In this document: positions 1 to 11,339 of the stretch, in pieces
How positions within the stretch are numbered: the first letter of the stretch is position 1
Layout: each line of letters starts with the position of its first letter
Assembly: GCA_020465985.1 (NCBI GenBank)
Contig: JAANYP010004863.1
Location: forward strand, 124,001-188,000
DNA from: Centrapalus pauciflorus
Taxonomy: Eukaryota > Streptophyta > Magnoliopsida > Asterales > Asteraceae
Length of the DNA: 64,000 nt
Reading direction: 5' to 3'
The notes under the pieces: generated by a model
Seen by the model: the letters and a program-made list of their open reading frames with translations, nothing else
What the model was told of the DNA's origin: nothing
The model's database searches: none
Position numbers and translations under genes: made by a program

Positions 1-1998
1 GGCTAATTCTTTGTTGGACGCTTCACATTTGAGCTTGGACTAATAATGTATTGTTAGTTTTATTGTTACTTGTTTGGTGTTTGTAAGAATGTTCTTTGTT
101 GTTTAAGTCCTTCAGACATTTAGTTTATTATTTTGTTTTGAGACTTTAGGTGTTTAACAATTAACATTAAGTTACATTTACTTAATTGTTTTATTTCATT
201 AAACAACATGAACCGATTTTGAAATTTTTTTACCAAAATCTGATTTTCTATCAAATGGAAAAGCTTCTAATATTTCTCCACAAAAATTCTATAAGTAATT
301 GCTGATCATATCAATTGGTGATAAATAGTTGACTGACTGTTGCATTTGCACCATAAAGAATAAATTACTCAATGTTTCAAACAATTATATAATAACTAAT
401 AACTTGTTTTCAAAAATTGAAACTCATAGGAAACAACTGTAAAATCTAATTTCTTTTAATTTGTAACGACTAATAAGTTGTAGCATTTACACATTTCATT
501 TATTATGTAATCAAGATAGTCCGACCTGACCCAAACTTTTGAGGTGTAAAATTTTTTTATTAGAACCACAAATGCTCGTACTGTCGCAACGTGATAAATT
601 TCAACTCCTTTAAAAAATTTCTAGATCCGCCACTGGTCATGCGACACTCTTTCTATACTTCATATTCTTCTTTTTTCATAATTTGGTTATCTTTTTCATC
701 TAAATTAAATTTATATAAAATTAATATTAATATTATATTAACAATATTTGTTTATATATCTTATCAACAAATATTTTAACATCAATCTTATCTAGATAAA
801 ATTTAAATCTATATCCAAATTATATCTTACACATAGTTATCTATTTATATCTAATAAAAAGATATATTGTTTGTTTACAAAATTATTAATATATATCAGA
901 AATAAATACATATTATTTAAACAATATTAAATGTTTAAATATAAAGAGTAAAAAGATAATATAGTATTAATAAAAAAATATTTCATAATATTTTATATAT
1001 TATCAAAAATATATAAACATATTAAAATTTCAAATTATATCGATTATATATAATTATAAATAAATTTTAAAAGAATGTTAATAAAATAAAAAAGGATACA
1101 TAAATAAAATTTATGACAAAAACTATACTTTATTTGTATCTATTTTATAAAAATTAATACTTATATAGTTTAATTTTAACTTTGCATATAATTTATGTAA
1201 TCAATTATTTATTAAAATTATTTACGTAATATTTGGATTCATACAGTAGATTGTATAAATTTAATTTATAAAACTGAATTGACATTATAACTTTTAAATA
1301 TATTTGTTGATGTTTGGTTAAAAATGTGATCAAGGTAAATCGTGTAAAAATGTTATAAAAAAAGTGTTGATAATGTTGCATGGATTGTAATAGATGGTGT
1401 TGTTCTTTTACATAATTAATAAATGACTGAAAACTGATTGTGCTTATTGATAAGTGACTGACGCTGATTACCGAATCAATAATTCTATTTTTGGTTCTGA
1501 ATTTGTATTAAAATATTTTAATTTATAAAATATCAATCTATATTAATAAATAATAAAAAATTAATTTTAGTTCAAAATACATATATATCAATATTATGGA
1601 TAAACCGTGATGTAAACATTAAGTCATCATTAGTTCAAAATCCGAAGATAGATATATACAAGAAAATCGATTTCCCAAAATTGCTTTGCAAGAGAAAAAT
1701 TAATTTACAAGAACAAAAATATACGATTTAAAAAACTAAAAGATCAAAACCTTTTCCCCTCAAATGGAAATGTCAAATACCAACACCTCACATAGGTTTT
1801 TATCTTCTAACAATGAAAAACAATTCAATATTGTTTAAAAAAAGCACATAAAATAGAAACTTACCAAGGCATATAAAAGAATATGCTCATATGTTTTTTG
1901 TGGGTTTTGAAAAAAAAATTGTTTTCTTTGAGGTTTTAGTGGTGGAAAAAAGAAGCAGCAAGAGGCTCTAACGAGAAAGAGAGGCGCAGATCAAAGTA
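1..1998. other. AT-rich region, no gene seen
   Basis: Very AT-rich sequence with no coding region I can support; the few open frames are short and low in complexity. The only structured signal is a transposon-like terminus near 622-635. The last 60 bases, just before the hAT element, are more GC-rich and continue past the element at 3309, so the hAT inserted into a more gene-like stretch. Confidence 0.6.
622..635 (-). mobile_element. hAT-type terminus, partner end not found
   Basis: The bases ctagatccgccactg, read on the minus strand, give CAGTGGCGGATCTAG, a common plant hAT-like terminus. A related end (CAGTGGTGGATC) starts at 43868. No matching opposite end or 8-bp target duplication was found here, so this is only a candidate relic end. 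Confidence 0.3.
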
Positions 1999-2006
1999 GC
2001 AGTTAG
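1999..2006 (+). repeat. hAT target-site duplication, left copy
   Basis: GCAGTTAG precedes the hAT terminus; CCAGTTAG follows the right terminus at 3309-3316. Seven of eight bases match, as expected for the 8-bp duplication made by hAT transposases. Confidence 0.65.
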
Positions 2007-2764
2007 CAGGCCCGGCCCAAGCCCAGTGCAATATGGGCCTTTGCACAGGGCCTCTATTTTTTTGGGGCCTCTTTGATGTATGTGTAATAGGTAGCCCAAT
2101 TGGCAATTGCCCAATTCCAACTGAAAATAGGGCATGCGGATGGATGCTCGACATATACGAAGAGACGCTCTACTAGTCTACTGCTGCAGGCGCACGCCCT
2201 TTTGGCTTCTCGGCGATCAACGGTCGAATCGATGACCGTTTTTGGGAGAGGAAACGCCGATTTGACCAAGATAATTCGCAATAATGTGCATTGGGAGTCG
2301 GATGAGGAATCGTGGATACGAAGACGGCCAATAATCCAACCGTTTTTTGGGAGTAGAAACGTTGAAATGACGATAAACGTTCGATCAGGCCCGGCCCAAG
2401 CTCAGTGCAATATTGGCCTTTGCACAGGGCCTCTATTTTTTTGGGGCCTCTTTGATGTATGTGTAATAGGTAGCCCAATTGGCAATTGCCCAATTCCAAC
2501 TGAAAATAGGGCATGCGGATGGATGCTCGACATATACGAAGAGACGCTCTACTAGTCTACTGCTGCAGGCGCACGCCCTTTTGGCTTCTCGGCGATCAAC
2601 GGTCGAATCGATGACCGTTTTTGGGAGAGGAAACGCCGATTTGACCAAGATAATTCGCAATAATGTGCATTGGGAGTCGGATGAGGAATCGTGGATACGA
2701 AGACGGCCAATAATCCAACCGTTTTTTGGGAGTAGAAACGTTGAAATGACGATAAACGTTCGAT
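2007..2764 (+). repeat. Tandem duplication, 2 x 379 bp, at hAT 5' end
   Basis: Copy 1 is 2007-2385 and copy 2 is 2386-2764. I see about two mismatches, both in the first 35 bases. Copy 1 begins exactly at the element's outermost base, so the terminal inverted repeat itself is duplicated and a second internal terminus lies at 2386. Open frames on either strand here simply run through the repeat. Confidence 0.9.
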
Positions 2765-3308
2765 TAATCGATTTCATGGTCATACGGTGAGTTTATCGTT
2801 ATTGATACAAGTATATAACACTCTTAATTCTGAGTTAGATTGGTACCGTAAAATTGATTAAGAACCTTCGAAACCTTACTGCTATAGTTTTATTGTCTAT
2901 TGAAGATTGATTTATTGATTCTTGCAAGTCGCAAGATTGAAATCGTGCAGACTGCAGAGCACCAGACAAGTGAGACAACATCACAACAACCAAATTGCAA
3001 ATTGCTTGAGTGCTGAAAATAAGAATTAAGAATATTGATTTGAAGTTTTGGTCTTTTGCAAATTCTGAAGCAGTGAAGGTCGTGAAGCTTTCTGCCTGTG
3101 GTTCCAACATAATTCATTAAGGTTAGTTTGGCTATTTGCCTATTTCAATTCTCTAGTTTACAAATTAATTAAGAACTTGGATTAATTGAATTTCTATTTG
3201 TACAGATTGCTTTTTTCTTTGGATAAAATTTTGATTTGAGTTTATTTGTATCAAAGGGTCTCTTGTTAGTTTTTGCACAGGGCCCATGAAATCCATGGCA
3301 CGGCCCTG
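2007..3308 (+). mobile_element. Non-autonomous hAT element with duplicated 5' end
   Basis: The left end reads CAGGCCCGGCCC and the right end, on the minus strand, reads CAGGGCCGTGCC. Inside both ends there is a second matching block: GGGCCTTTGCACAGGGCC on the left against GGGCCCTGTGCAAA on the right. An 8-bp near-perfect target duplication flanks the element. It is 1302 bp and has no transposase frame, so it would depend on a hAT transposase supplied elsewhere. CAGGGCCG-type termini are known from plant hAT elements related to zinc-finger MYM/TTF-type transposases. The first 379 bp are present twice in tandem. Confidence 0.75.
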
Positions 3309-3794
3309 CCAGTTAGCTTGTCGTATAGCATTATCGGTACAAGGAGAACATCGGTTAGCGTGGAGGCGATGGTCTGCGACGTGTGAGAGGTTGGTCGTCA
3401 TCGTTAGGGTTTGGGGAAGGTATCGTGATTTGTAAAGCTGTCAGAGAGGAACATGTCTTTGTTTAAATATTCGTTACCAATAAGCAGCAAATAGTGACTG
3501 ATTTTATAAATACCTAATAAATAAAAATGACCACTTATCATTTAAATTAAAAGAACATTTTTTTTTTTTTTGGATATCTTCACTTGGAGAATAAATAAAA
3601 AATCATATAAGTGCTTGTTGCATAGTAAAAACACAACCCCTCAGCGTATCATTAATCTACATCTGGTCCCACGTTAATAAGTGTGTTGTGCGTGAGATGG
3701 CTTTACTTTTCTTTTTCTTTTTCTTGTTTTCTTTTTCTTTTTAACTTTGAAAAGATGTCGATATCATGTTCCTCAAAACTAGATTACAAAGGAT
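3309..3794. other. Intergenic, pre-insertion flank of the hAT
   Basis: The first 110 bases, up to about 3420, are moderately GC-rich and contain a gttagggtttgggg stretch typical of plant transcript leaders. They would have joined 1930-2006 before the hAT inserted. The rest is AT-rich with a T-run at 3558-3570. I see no gene. Confidence 0.4.
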
Positions 3795-4341
3795 AATTAC
3801 TTGTAAGGTGAAAAAAATAACTAAAAAACTGAAAACAGATTAAAATGGAACGGGTTTTCTTCGAATTCAATTATTTTAAACTGGGTGAGATTTATGATAT
3901 CCGTTCCGAAAACCCTATTAACTACCCGGTTCAAACACCGATTAAATACTTTTTTAAATTTTACATAATAATAAGTATTTTATTTATATTTTCATTTACA
4001 TATTTATCTTTTCTTATATTTATATAAGTATTTTATTTGTTTGTACACATATGCATAATTGTTATTCAAGTTTATAATTGTTTTTTTTAATTTTTTATTT
4101 ATTTTTGTATTCGTTTATGATTCGAATCAAAATAGATTTTATTTATTTAGGTTTAACAATGATCTCAAAATAGATTTTTATTGTTTAATTAAACGTTTGT
4201 TATAAACGGGTTTCTAGAATACTCACGGGTTTCCTCGTCTACCCGACGGGAATCCCCGTTAAAGCCCTGCTGTTATTGTAAACGGGGACGTGATGACCAA
4301 TTCCCGTCCCGAACCTGTACCGTTGTCATCCCTAATTACTT
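3795..4341. mobile_element. Possible relic DNA element
   Basis: The ten bases taattacttg occur at 3794-3803 and again at 4333-4342. The right inner end, on the minus strand, reads AGGGATGACAACGG, a common plant transposon terminus, and the inner flank is rich in acggg/cccgt words. The left end is too worn to match it. The pairing of ends is inference. Confidence 0.25.
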
Positions 4342-4371
4342 GAAAACCTTCCATTAGAGGGTGTTTGGTTT

Positions 4372-4630
4372 TGCATTATGATGTAGATTATTACATTATT
4401 ACGTTACAATAACGTAAATAATTGGTTTAAAGTGTTTGGATTACAATCATTAATAATTGATTATTTGCGTTTAAAATGAATCTTATCACATTTTTTCATA
4501 TGGTAAAAAATATAGTTTATATGCTTAATGAATGATTATTTGGTCATTTTACAAGTTAAAATTCAAATCCAAACACTTTAAAAACTGATTATTTCATAAT
4601 TGTAATAGTAAACAACAGATTCTAAACCCA
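4372..4630. repeat. Imperfect hairpin, MITE-like
   Basis: The left arm contains ttaaagtgtttggatta near 4427-4443. The right arm contains its complement, aaatccaaacactttaa, near 4565-4581. Outer parts of the arms also pair imperfectly, giving arms of about 65 bp. No coding potential and no clear target duplication. Confidence 0.4.
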
Positions 4631-4805
4631 ATACTAAAAATCTGGTAGCACTTTTTTACAGTTATTTTCTGATCATTAGTTTCCAAAACGTTACAACACT
4701 TTTTCAAACACAAATTCAAACACTTCTTTAGTAGATCGCGTTCAAAAGCTTGAGATTGGGGGTGTATATTGTTCGGTTGATTCGATCGAATTGTTCATAT
4801 ATTTT

Positions 4806-4806
<1 letters not shown>

Positions 4807-4861
<55 letters not shown>
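4807..4861. repeat. (TA)n microsatellite
   Basis: Uninterrupted TA dinucleotides. Confidence 0.95.
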
Positions 4862-4864
<3 letters not shown>

Positions 4865-5024
4865 TATAGATTTGGGTTCAAAAAAGTACCCTTGAAAATT
4901 GAGTGTACCAAGAGTATCCTTTCAGAGCATCAAGATTTTAAAAACAATGGTTGTGATCAAAAGTTGAAAAGTGCATGTGCGTCCCTCTTTTTTTAGCTGG
5001 AAGGGTATTTTCGTAATTACAACA

Positions 5025-6055
5025 ATCATTCACAACACTTATAAAATGATTCATTCACATTACATAAATGATCAATCACATTACTTAAATGATCATTCAC
5101 ATTACTTAATTGACCATTCACATTATTTATTTCATCATTCACAATGTTTACTTTACTATTTACACTTCTTCTACTCTTATTTGATCATTCACAATAATTA
5201 TTTGACCATTCACACTTATTCTACACATGTTTGATCATTCACAACACTTATTTGATTATTTACTACACTTAGACCATGCATAATTCTTCTACACTTATTT
5301 GACCATTCACAACACTTATTTGATCATTCACAAGAATTATTTGACCATTCACAGTATTTATTTGATCATTCACAACACTTATTTGATCATTCACATGAAT
5401 TATTTGACCATTCACAATATTTATTTCATCATTCACAATAATTATTTGACTTTTTGCACTTCTTCTACACTTATTTGATCATTCACAACACTTATTTGAT
5501 CATTCAAGAATTATTTGACCATTCACACTTCTCCTACACTTATTTGATTATTCACACAACATTTGTTTGATCATTCAAAAGATTCATAGTTTTTATTTGA
5601 TGATTCACCACACTTATTTGATCATTCACATGAATTATTTGACCATTCATAATAAGTGTACAAGAAATGTGAATGATCTAATAATTATTGTCAATGATCA
5701 AATAAGTGTTGTGAATGATCAAATAAGTGTAAATAGTCATATAATTATTATGAATCATGAAATAAATACTGTGAATGGTCAAATAATTCATGTGAATGAT
5801 CAAATAAGTGTTGTGAATGATCAATTAAGTAATGTGAATGGTCGATTAAGTAATATGAATAGTCAAATAAGTGTTGTGAATGATCAAATAAGTGTTGAAG
5901 AATTGTGAATGGTCAAGTAAGTGTTGTGAATGATCAAATAAGTGTAAAACAATTATAAATAGTTAAATAATTCTTGTGAATGATCAAATAAGTGTTGTGA
6001 ATGATCAAATAAATGTTGTGAATGATTAATTAAGTAATGTGAATGATCAATTATA
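5025..6055. repeat. Inverted (foldback) minisatellite array
   Basis: From about 5025 to 5650 the sequence is a run of roughly 21-24 bp units of the form ttgatcattcacaacactta. From about 5655 to 6055 the complementary unit, gtgaatgatcaaataagtgt, is repeated in the opposite sense. The switch lies near 5650-5665. A transcript across it would fold into one long imperfect duplex. Open frames on both strands reflect the unit length and show no conserved domain. Confidence 0.85.
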
Positions 6056-6059
6056 TGTG

Positions 6060-6329
6060 GACCTAGTGGCTTATGAGGTAACGCCACTAGAAGACTTTGC
6101 GAGTAGAGGATTTAACTGAATAATAGTGGATTCTAATATGTGATTCCGGAATGACGTGTATTAGTGATGATTGTAACATTCAAAGCTCAAATGCGAATTC
6201 AACAAGGTTGTTGATGATCAAATTGAGACTCATAAGTTGATAATTTCGTGGAATTGACGTAGAGACGTGTGCGTGCGAATGGGCTTCCGATAGATTCCGG
6301 GGGCGGAATCTCTCTAAGAAGGGAGGATT
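6060..6329 (+). mobile_element. Internal tail of a Ty3/gypsy-like element
   Basis: This stretch lies directly upstream of a TGTAACA-starting LTR and ends in the purine run aagaagggagga (6318-6327), a plausible polypurine tract for plus-strand priming. No clear protein motif can be read. The rest of the element is missing at the border with the inverted minisatellite. Confidence 0.4.
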
Positions 6330-8095
6330 TGTAACATCCCGTTTTCTGAGATAATTGCGTGTAATTATTTTAGTGGATGTTAATATATTATTATTGTGAT
6401 GGTCCAATAGAATCCCGAGTAGTGGATTTATACGTGTCGGGAATGAGTTATGCGTGTCACCGAGTCATTATTTTAGTGGATTAATCGTGTTTATGAGTTC
6501 GTGGATTTAATCCGGCTAAATGGATATTAATTGTGAAATCGAGATGTTGGGTTCGGGTTATTGGGTCGGATACCGCTAATTGTGGAAAAATATATATATG
6601 AGCTTTCTTTTTCCTTCTTTCCTAAATTAGAAAGTCCAGTGTGTGTTTAGTGTGTACAATGTGTGTACGTGAAGCATCAACAGCAAGGAAAGAACCTCCA
6701 GAATCTGAATTAGGTGCTGAAATCTGATTTTATCTTCATCCTATTTCGTGTTCTTGAGACTCAAGGTAAGAAATCTTGATATTGGTGTCAAAAATTCGGG
6801 TTATGTGTTGGGAAATTGTGGGAATGGTTATGAATCATATAAAGAGTTAATATATGTGAATACTATGAGTTGATTAAGTTTGAAATCGAGTTGGGGAGGT
6901 GCGAATACCTCTGGTTCAGCGATGGAAGCGCGCAGGGACGAAGCCAGATCGCAAGAGCGCGGTCGCGACGCGATGTGGGAGGGCGCGATCGCGATGGGGC
7001 TGGTCACGGTCCGCGATCGGCTGTCTGGGCCGGGTTAGCTTCGGGGGTCTCGGGTCAGGTTCAGTCGGGGTTTGGGTCGGGTTTTGTTTCGGGTTTGTGG
7101 ATTTGTTGGGGTTGTTTTGGGTCTGATTTAGTTATGGGTCTGTTGTGAATCTGTTGTGTGTATCAGTGCTTATGGGTTTGTGTTAAGCGTTTGGGATCCG
7201 TGTGATTTCAGGGACGGGCCAACAAACGATCTGAGCCGAGTCAGAGGCGGGATTAGTGGATTGACTAGGTGAGTACCTGAGTCCTTTTCTAAACCGCGGG
7301 ATCTTTTGCGAGTCCTAAATGTGTAGCGAATATTGTGTATTTGTATTGTGTACTGCGTATGAGACAGGGACTCGAGCGCAGGTATGATTCTATTCTCTCA
7401 TATGTGTTATATGTGCATGAGATGAGATCCAGTCCAGGGGTCCGTGATGAGTTTCATATGGACGGTGATTCGCGATGAGTGATCGCGCGGGTTGACTGTC
7501 CCTAACAGTCCTTGGGGCGTGTATACACGGCAGGGGCTGTAGCCGGTTCGCGCCCGTGCTACAGGGTTTTAGCGAATCGCTGCTGTGTGCGGTCGTTAGC
7601 CGGGGAAGGGTCCCCTCAGTGATTGTGTGTGCAGGGCTGTGGATCTCATGCTGTGTGTTCAAACCTGCATATGATGTTGATTGCCAGGGATAGGGATAGA
7701 GATGATTATGCATGTACGTGCTATGTGTATGTGTGTTATGCGTTTATTGTGCAGAGTCTAACCCTCGCGTACTCACGAGCTTCTGAGCTTACGTATTCGA
7801 GTCTACTATGTTCATGGGATCAGAGAAGGGACCGGTAGCTGAGTTTGCTGATCAGGGACTTGCTGTTACTTGAGGACTGTGGTATCTGCCTTTGCTAGTG
7901 GTCATGTTAGTGTTGGCTGTAATTGTACCTTTTGAGATGTTACAGTGGATTACTTGTTCAAGATGTTTAAGTGAAAGTTTTAAATTATCAGTGATCTGCA
8001 TTATCCCATGACACGTGTGTTATGGATTTCCTGCGTTATTGCCACTTATGATATTGTGTTGACGTGTCATTTTTGTGATCGGGAGGGGTGTTACA
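6330..8095 (+). mobile_element. LTR, Ty3/gypsy-like, probable 3' LTR
   Basis: The segment starts TGTAACATCCCG and ends GGGTGTTACA, so both the TG...CA ends and a perfect 7-bp inverted repeat (TGTAACA/TGTTACA) are present. A polypurine tract lies immediately upstream, which points to a 3' LTR. A TATA-like aaatatatatatgag is near 6587-6601. The middle (about 6900-7850) is much more GC-rich than the flanks. There is no 5-bp duplication between ggatt on the left and ttaca on the right, as expected if the left flank is internal element sequence. Short open frames inside show no domain. Confidence 0.6.
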
Positions 8096-9442
8096 TTACA
8101 ATTCTGTGTTAGTAATTTTTTAATCTTTTATGAATAATGTAGTAGTATTTTTATATTTATGATTTTAGTTTACTATTTCATTTTATAAAAAATAGATTAA
8201 TTTTTTAAATTCATCAAAAAAAATATCTAGTATAAATAATTAATAAGCATAAATTATGTATTATTTAATTATTATAATAAAAATACTACTATGCAAAAAT
8301 TAAAAACTGTACATATCATTATTCTGTCTAATTTTTGGAATATAAAAATATATAAAAAAAGTATTATTTGTTGTATCTATATATTGGTAATTGATGTTAA
8401 TATATGTTATCTCAAAGTTTGAAATATCTAACTAATCAAGGTATATTATCTCAAAGTAGTTTCAGATTTGTAAATAATCACTTAATAGGTAATTTAAACG
8501 ACTTTTTCCAGTTATTTTGATTTTATCCACATTTTATAGATTTTCAACAACTGTGTGATCTTATCCCTACTTTTTTCAACAATTATGATTGTGTCATGTG
8601 AGCACATATGCAAATATTTCTGGTTTTGAACGTCTAGAATTATGCAATGTGAACAAAGTTTCTTTCTACTACGTCGTCAATATACTTATATAACACATGT
8701 TAACATCATAAAAAGTTAATATAGAATAAATAGTATATTAAGAATGTGATCAAAAGACATTTTTTTCTAAAAAAAACAAGAATTTAATTAAGATTAAAGA
8801 TCAATAATACAACATAATTCTTTCTGCAAGGAACAAAAAAAAACATATTGAGAAACACCAGATATAAGAACTTGAAGCTATAATTTGAAAACCTAAAAAC
8901 TTTCCACGGCTGCAACAGTTAAAATACATTGAACAAAATCTTCAAAATTAATATATTAATTAATAACAAGTTTTCTCATAAAAATTCTTTAACAGTTTAA
9001 CATATATAAAGATTTGGTTTTATTTAATGTTGGTCCATTGAATAAACAATTTTATCACATCAAATCCAATATACAAACCGTAAACGCAATTCATATGGTC
9101 TGTAAAATACAAGAAAATAGAAACATGCATGATAATGCTAATGATAGACAGGAAATAGACCTTTCCAAAATATCATAAAACAGGATATTCAATTCTAAAC
9201 ATAACATGCCAAAATCCGATTATCCGAAGGACTCAAACGAAACACATTCAAAACACATAATAGACCTCACATGTCAAGCTCCTCAAACCTTCGATCAGCA
9301 CCATCTAGACAAAAGGATGCATGAAATCATCAGTCGATAAAAGATCGAGTACATTAACTGAAAGAGAGCATTAAATTGAATAACCAAGTAAACCAAATGA
9401 TGTACGATAAAAACCAATTATGACCATACAAATCTCCAAGCA
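8096..9442. other. AT-rich region, no gene seen
   Basis: No open frame of note, no RNA gene and no clear repeat structure was recognised. Confidence 0.5.
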
Positions 9443-9445
9443 TAA

Positions 9446-10133
9446 CACTACAAGAATATATTGTATTAGGGGCGACAAAAGTCGCCGCTAAAGCCTCAAA
9501 ATGTCGCCGCTATTGTCTTTAGCGGCAACATGTCGCCGCAGGTATGTCGTCGCTGTTATGTTGTTACATAATTTTAACAAATATATAACTTTAACACATT
9601 ATTTTAACAAATCAACACCAATAAATCTATTATAAACACTAAAATTAAAGTACAAACAAATCAACAAATAGTTAACACTTACAATAAACCCTAAAATTAA
9701 AAATACAAACAAATCAAGTAGAGAGAGGAGGAAAAAGAACATACCAGCTTAGAAACCGCAAAAACCCGGTGGAGGCCGGAGATACGCCGAGGGAGAGAGA
9801 TCGAGAGGAAGAGAGACCGAGAGGAAGAGAGCGTGAGAAATGGAGGCCAAGAAATTGAAGTGTAGACCGAGAGGTACAGAGCGATCGACAGCCGGTCGGA
9901 GGAGGAAACTGAGAGAGCTAGAGGCAGAGAGGGAGAGAGCTGAGACTGAAAAAGTAGCGGTCAGGAATATGGGGAAGGCGAAATAATGCGCCTGTTTTTT
10001 AGGGTATTAGCGGCGACATGTATCACTGCTAAAGCCTTTAGCGGCAACGCCTTATGTGTTTTTTAGATGTCACTGGTAATTCCTCATGTTGCCGCTAATA
10101 CTGTCCCCACTATTAACGTTATTTCTTGTGATG
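9446..10133 (+). mobile_element. Short non-autonomous CACTA element, copy 1
   Basis: It begins CACTACAAGAATATA and ends, on the minus strand, CATCACAAGAAATAACG, a slightly worn CACTA terminus. TAA lies on both sides (9443-9445 and 10134-10136), matching the 3-bp duplication of this superfamily. Subterminal regions carry repeated gtcgccgctaaag-like words in inverted sense. The centre (about 9720-9960) is rich in gagagag. No transposase frame. A truncated relative lies at 24855-25384. Confidence 0.75.
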
Positions 10134-10342
10134 TAATAACAACCAACATTAACCCAATAGACCTCCAAAAGTAGCTCATCCGCATGAGAAATCTCATTAT
10201 GTTGTTAAAATCAAATTGGAAGTACCACGCCTCGCCATTCATATGTGCAATTTGCACATGACCACTTAAATTCAGGGTCTACAAAACATCATATGTATTT
10301 ATAGTTTGAGAAAATAATTAAACTTATAAAAAAAATACAGAA

Positions 10343-10434
<92 letters not shown>

Positions 10435-10511
10435 GAGAACTTTTGTGCATCGAGACACCGTAGAGAATTTTTGTGCACCATAAATCCCAACAATGGTGCA
10501 TTGATGGCACT
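10134..10511. other. Spacer with (TA)n between two CACTA elements
   Basis: AT-rich spacer carrying the microsatellite described separately; no gene seen. Confidence 0.5.
10345..10431. repeat. (TA)n microsatellite
   Basis: More than 80 bases of TA dinucleotides. Open frames coding for Ile-Tyr runs here are artefacts. Confidence 0.95.
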
Positions 10512-11055
10512 CACTACAAGAAAAATGCTATTCAGCGACAATTTTAGCGACATGTATTTGCATGTCACAAATTAGTTACATCTGCAGTGATAGTTTTTGT
10601 GACGAACAAGTCACCAATGTCATTATGTGTATCACTATTTTTTGCGACGTTCATGTACAAGTCATTGTACGCGTCGCTAATTTTGTGACACACACAAAAA
10701 AGTATCTATACACGTCACTGATTTTGTGACATTTATGTATAAGACACTATGTGTGTCGCTGAATTTGTGACATATGCTTATAGGTCCCTAAGTGTGTTGC
10801 TAATATTGTGACATTTATATATAAGACACTATGTGTGTCGCTGAATTTGTGACATATGTTTATAGGTCCCTAAGTGTGTTGCTAATTTTGTGACATTTAT
10901 ATATAAGACACTATGTGTGTCGCTGAATTTGTGACATTAATATACAAGACATTATGTGTGTCGTTAAATTATGACACTCATGTATAAGACACTATGTATG
11001 TCGCTGAATTTGCAACGTCTACACACAAGTCACTAAGTGTGTCGCTGAATTAAAT
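10512..11055 (+). repeat. 5' subterminal repeats of the CACTA element
   Basis: The unit tataagacactatgtgtgtcgctgaatttgtgacat recurs with variation from about 10680 to 11050, spaced roughly 60-70 bases. In En/Spm the TNPA protein binds such short subterminal motifs; here the shared core is TGTCGCT, complementary to the AGCGACA core at the other end. Confidence 0.85.
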
Positions 11056-11339
11056 AACAATTAATTTATTATTTTGGTAAATTAGAAATTAATTTAAAAT
11101 ATTCTATACTGTGAGTTGAAATTTAAATGTTTAAATGGTTTATTTGATTTTTTTATTCATTACAAAAATTATGTTAATCCAATAAAAATATATAGATAGA
11201 CTTAAAAACATATACCCCAAATATATATTTGTTCTAAAAACATATACCCCCAATATATATTTTTTAGAACAGGCCATCAGTGACCTAGAACACACATACG
11301 TACAATACCAGGTCGATGCTCAATCGATGTTCAATCTAG

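Noticed and set aside
2054..2790. Frames on both strands of the hAT element
   Set aside because: They follow the 379-bp duplication, overlap each other on both strands and match no transposase.
5025..6055. CRISPR-like array of short repeats
   Set aside because: Units are contiguous and degenerate with no unique spacers, the orientation flips in the middle, and the surroundings are plant nuclear DNA.
6870..7148. Overlapping Gly/Arg-rich frames
   Set aside because: They lie in the GC-rich core of an LTR and overlap in two frames; no recognisable domain.
10289..10568. Frames coding for long Ile-Tyr runs (also at 20067-20363, 22456-22710 and 23498-23878)
   Set aside because: These are translated (TA)n and (TATG)n microsatellites.
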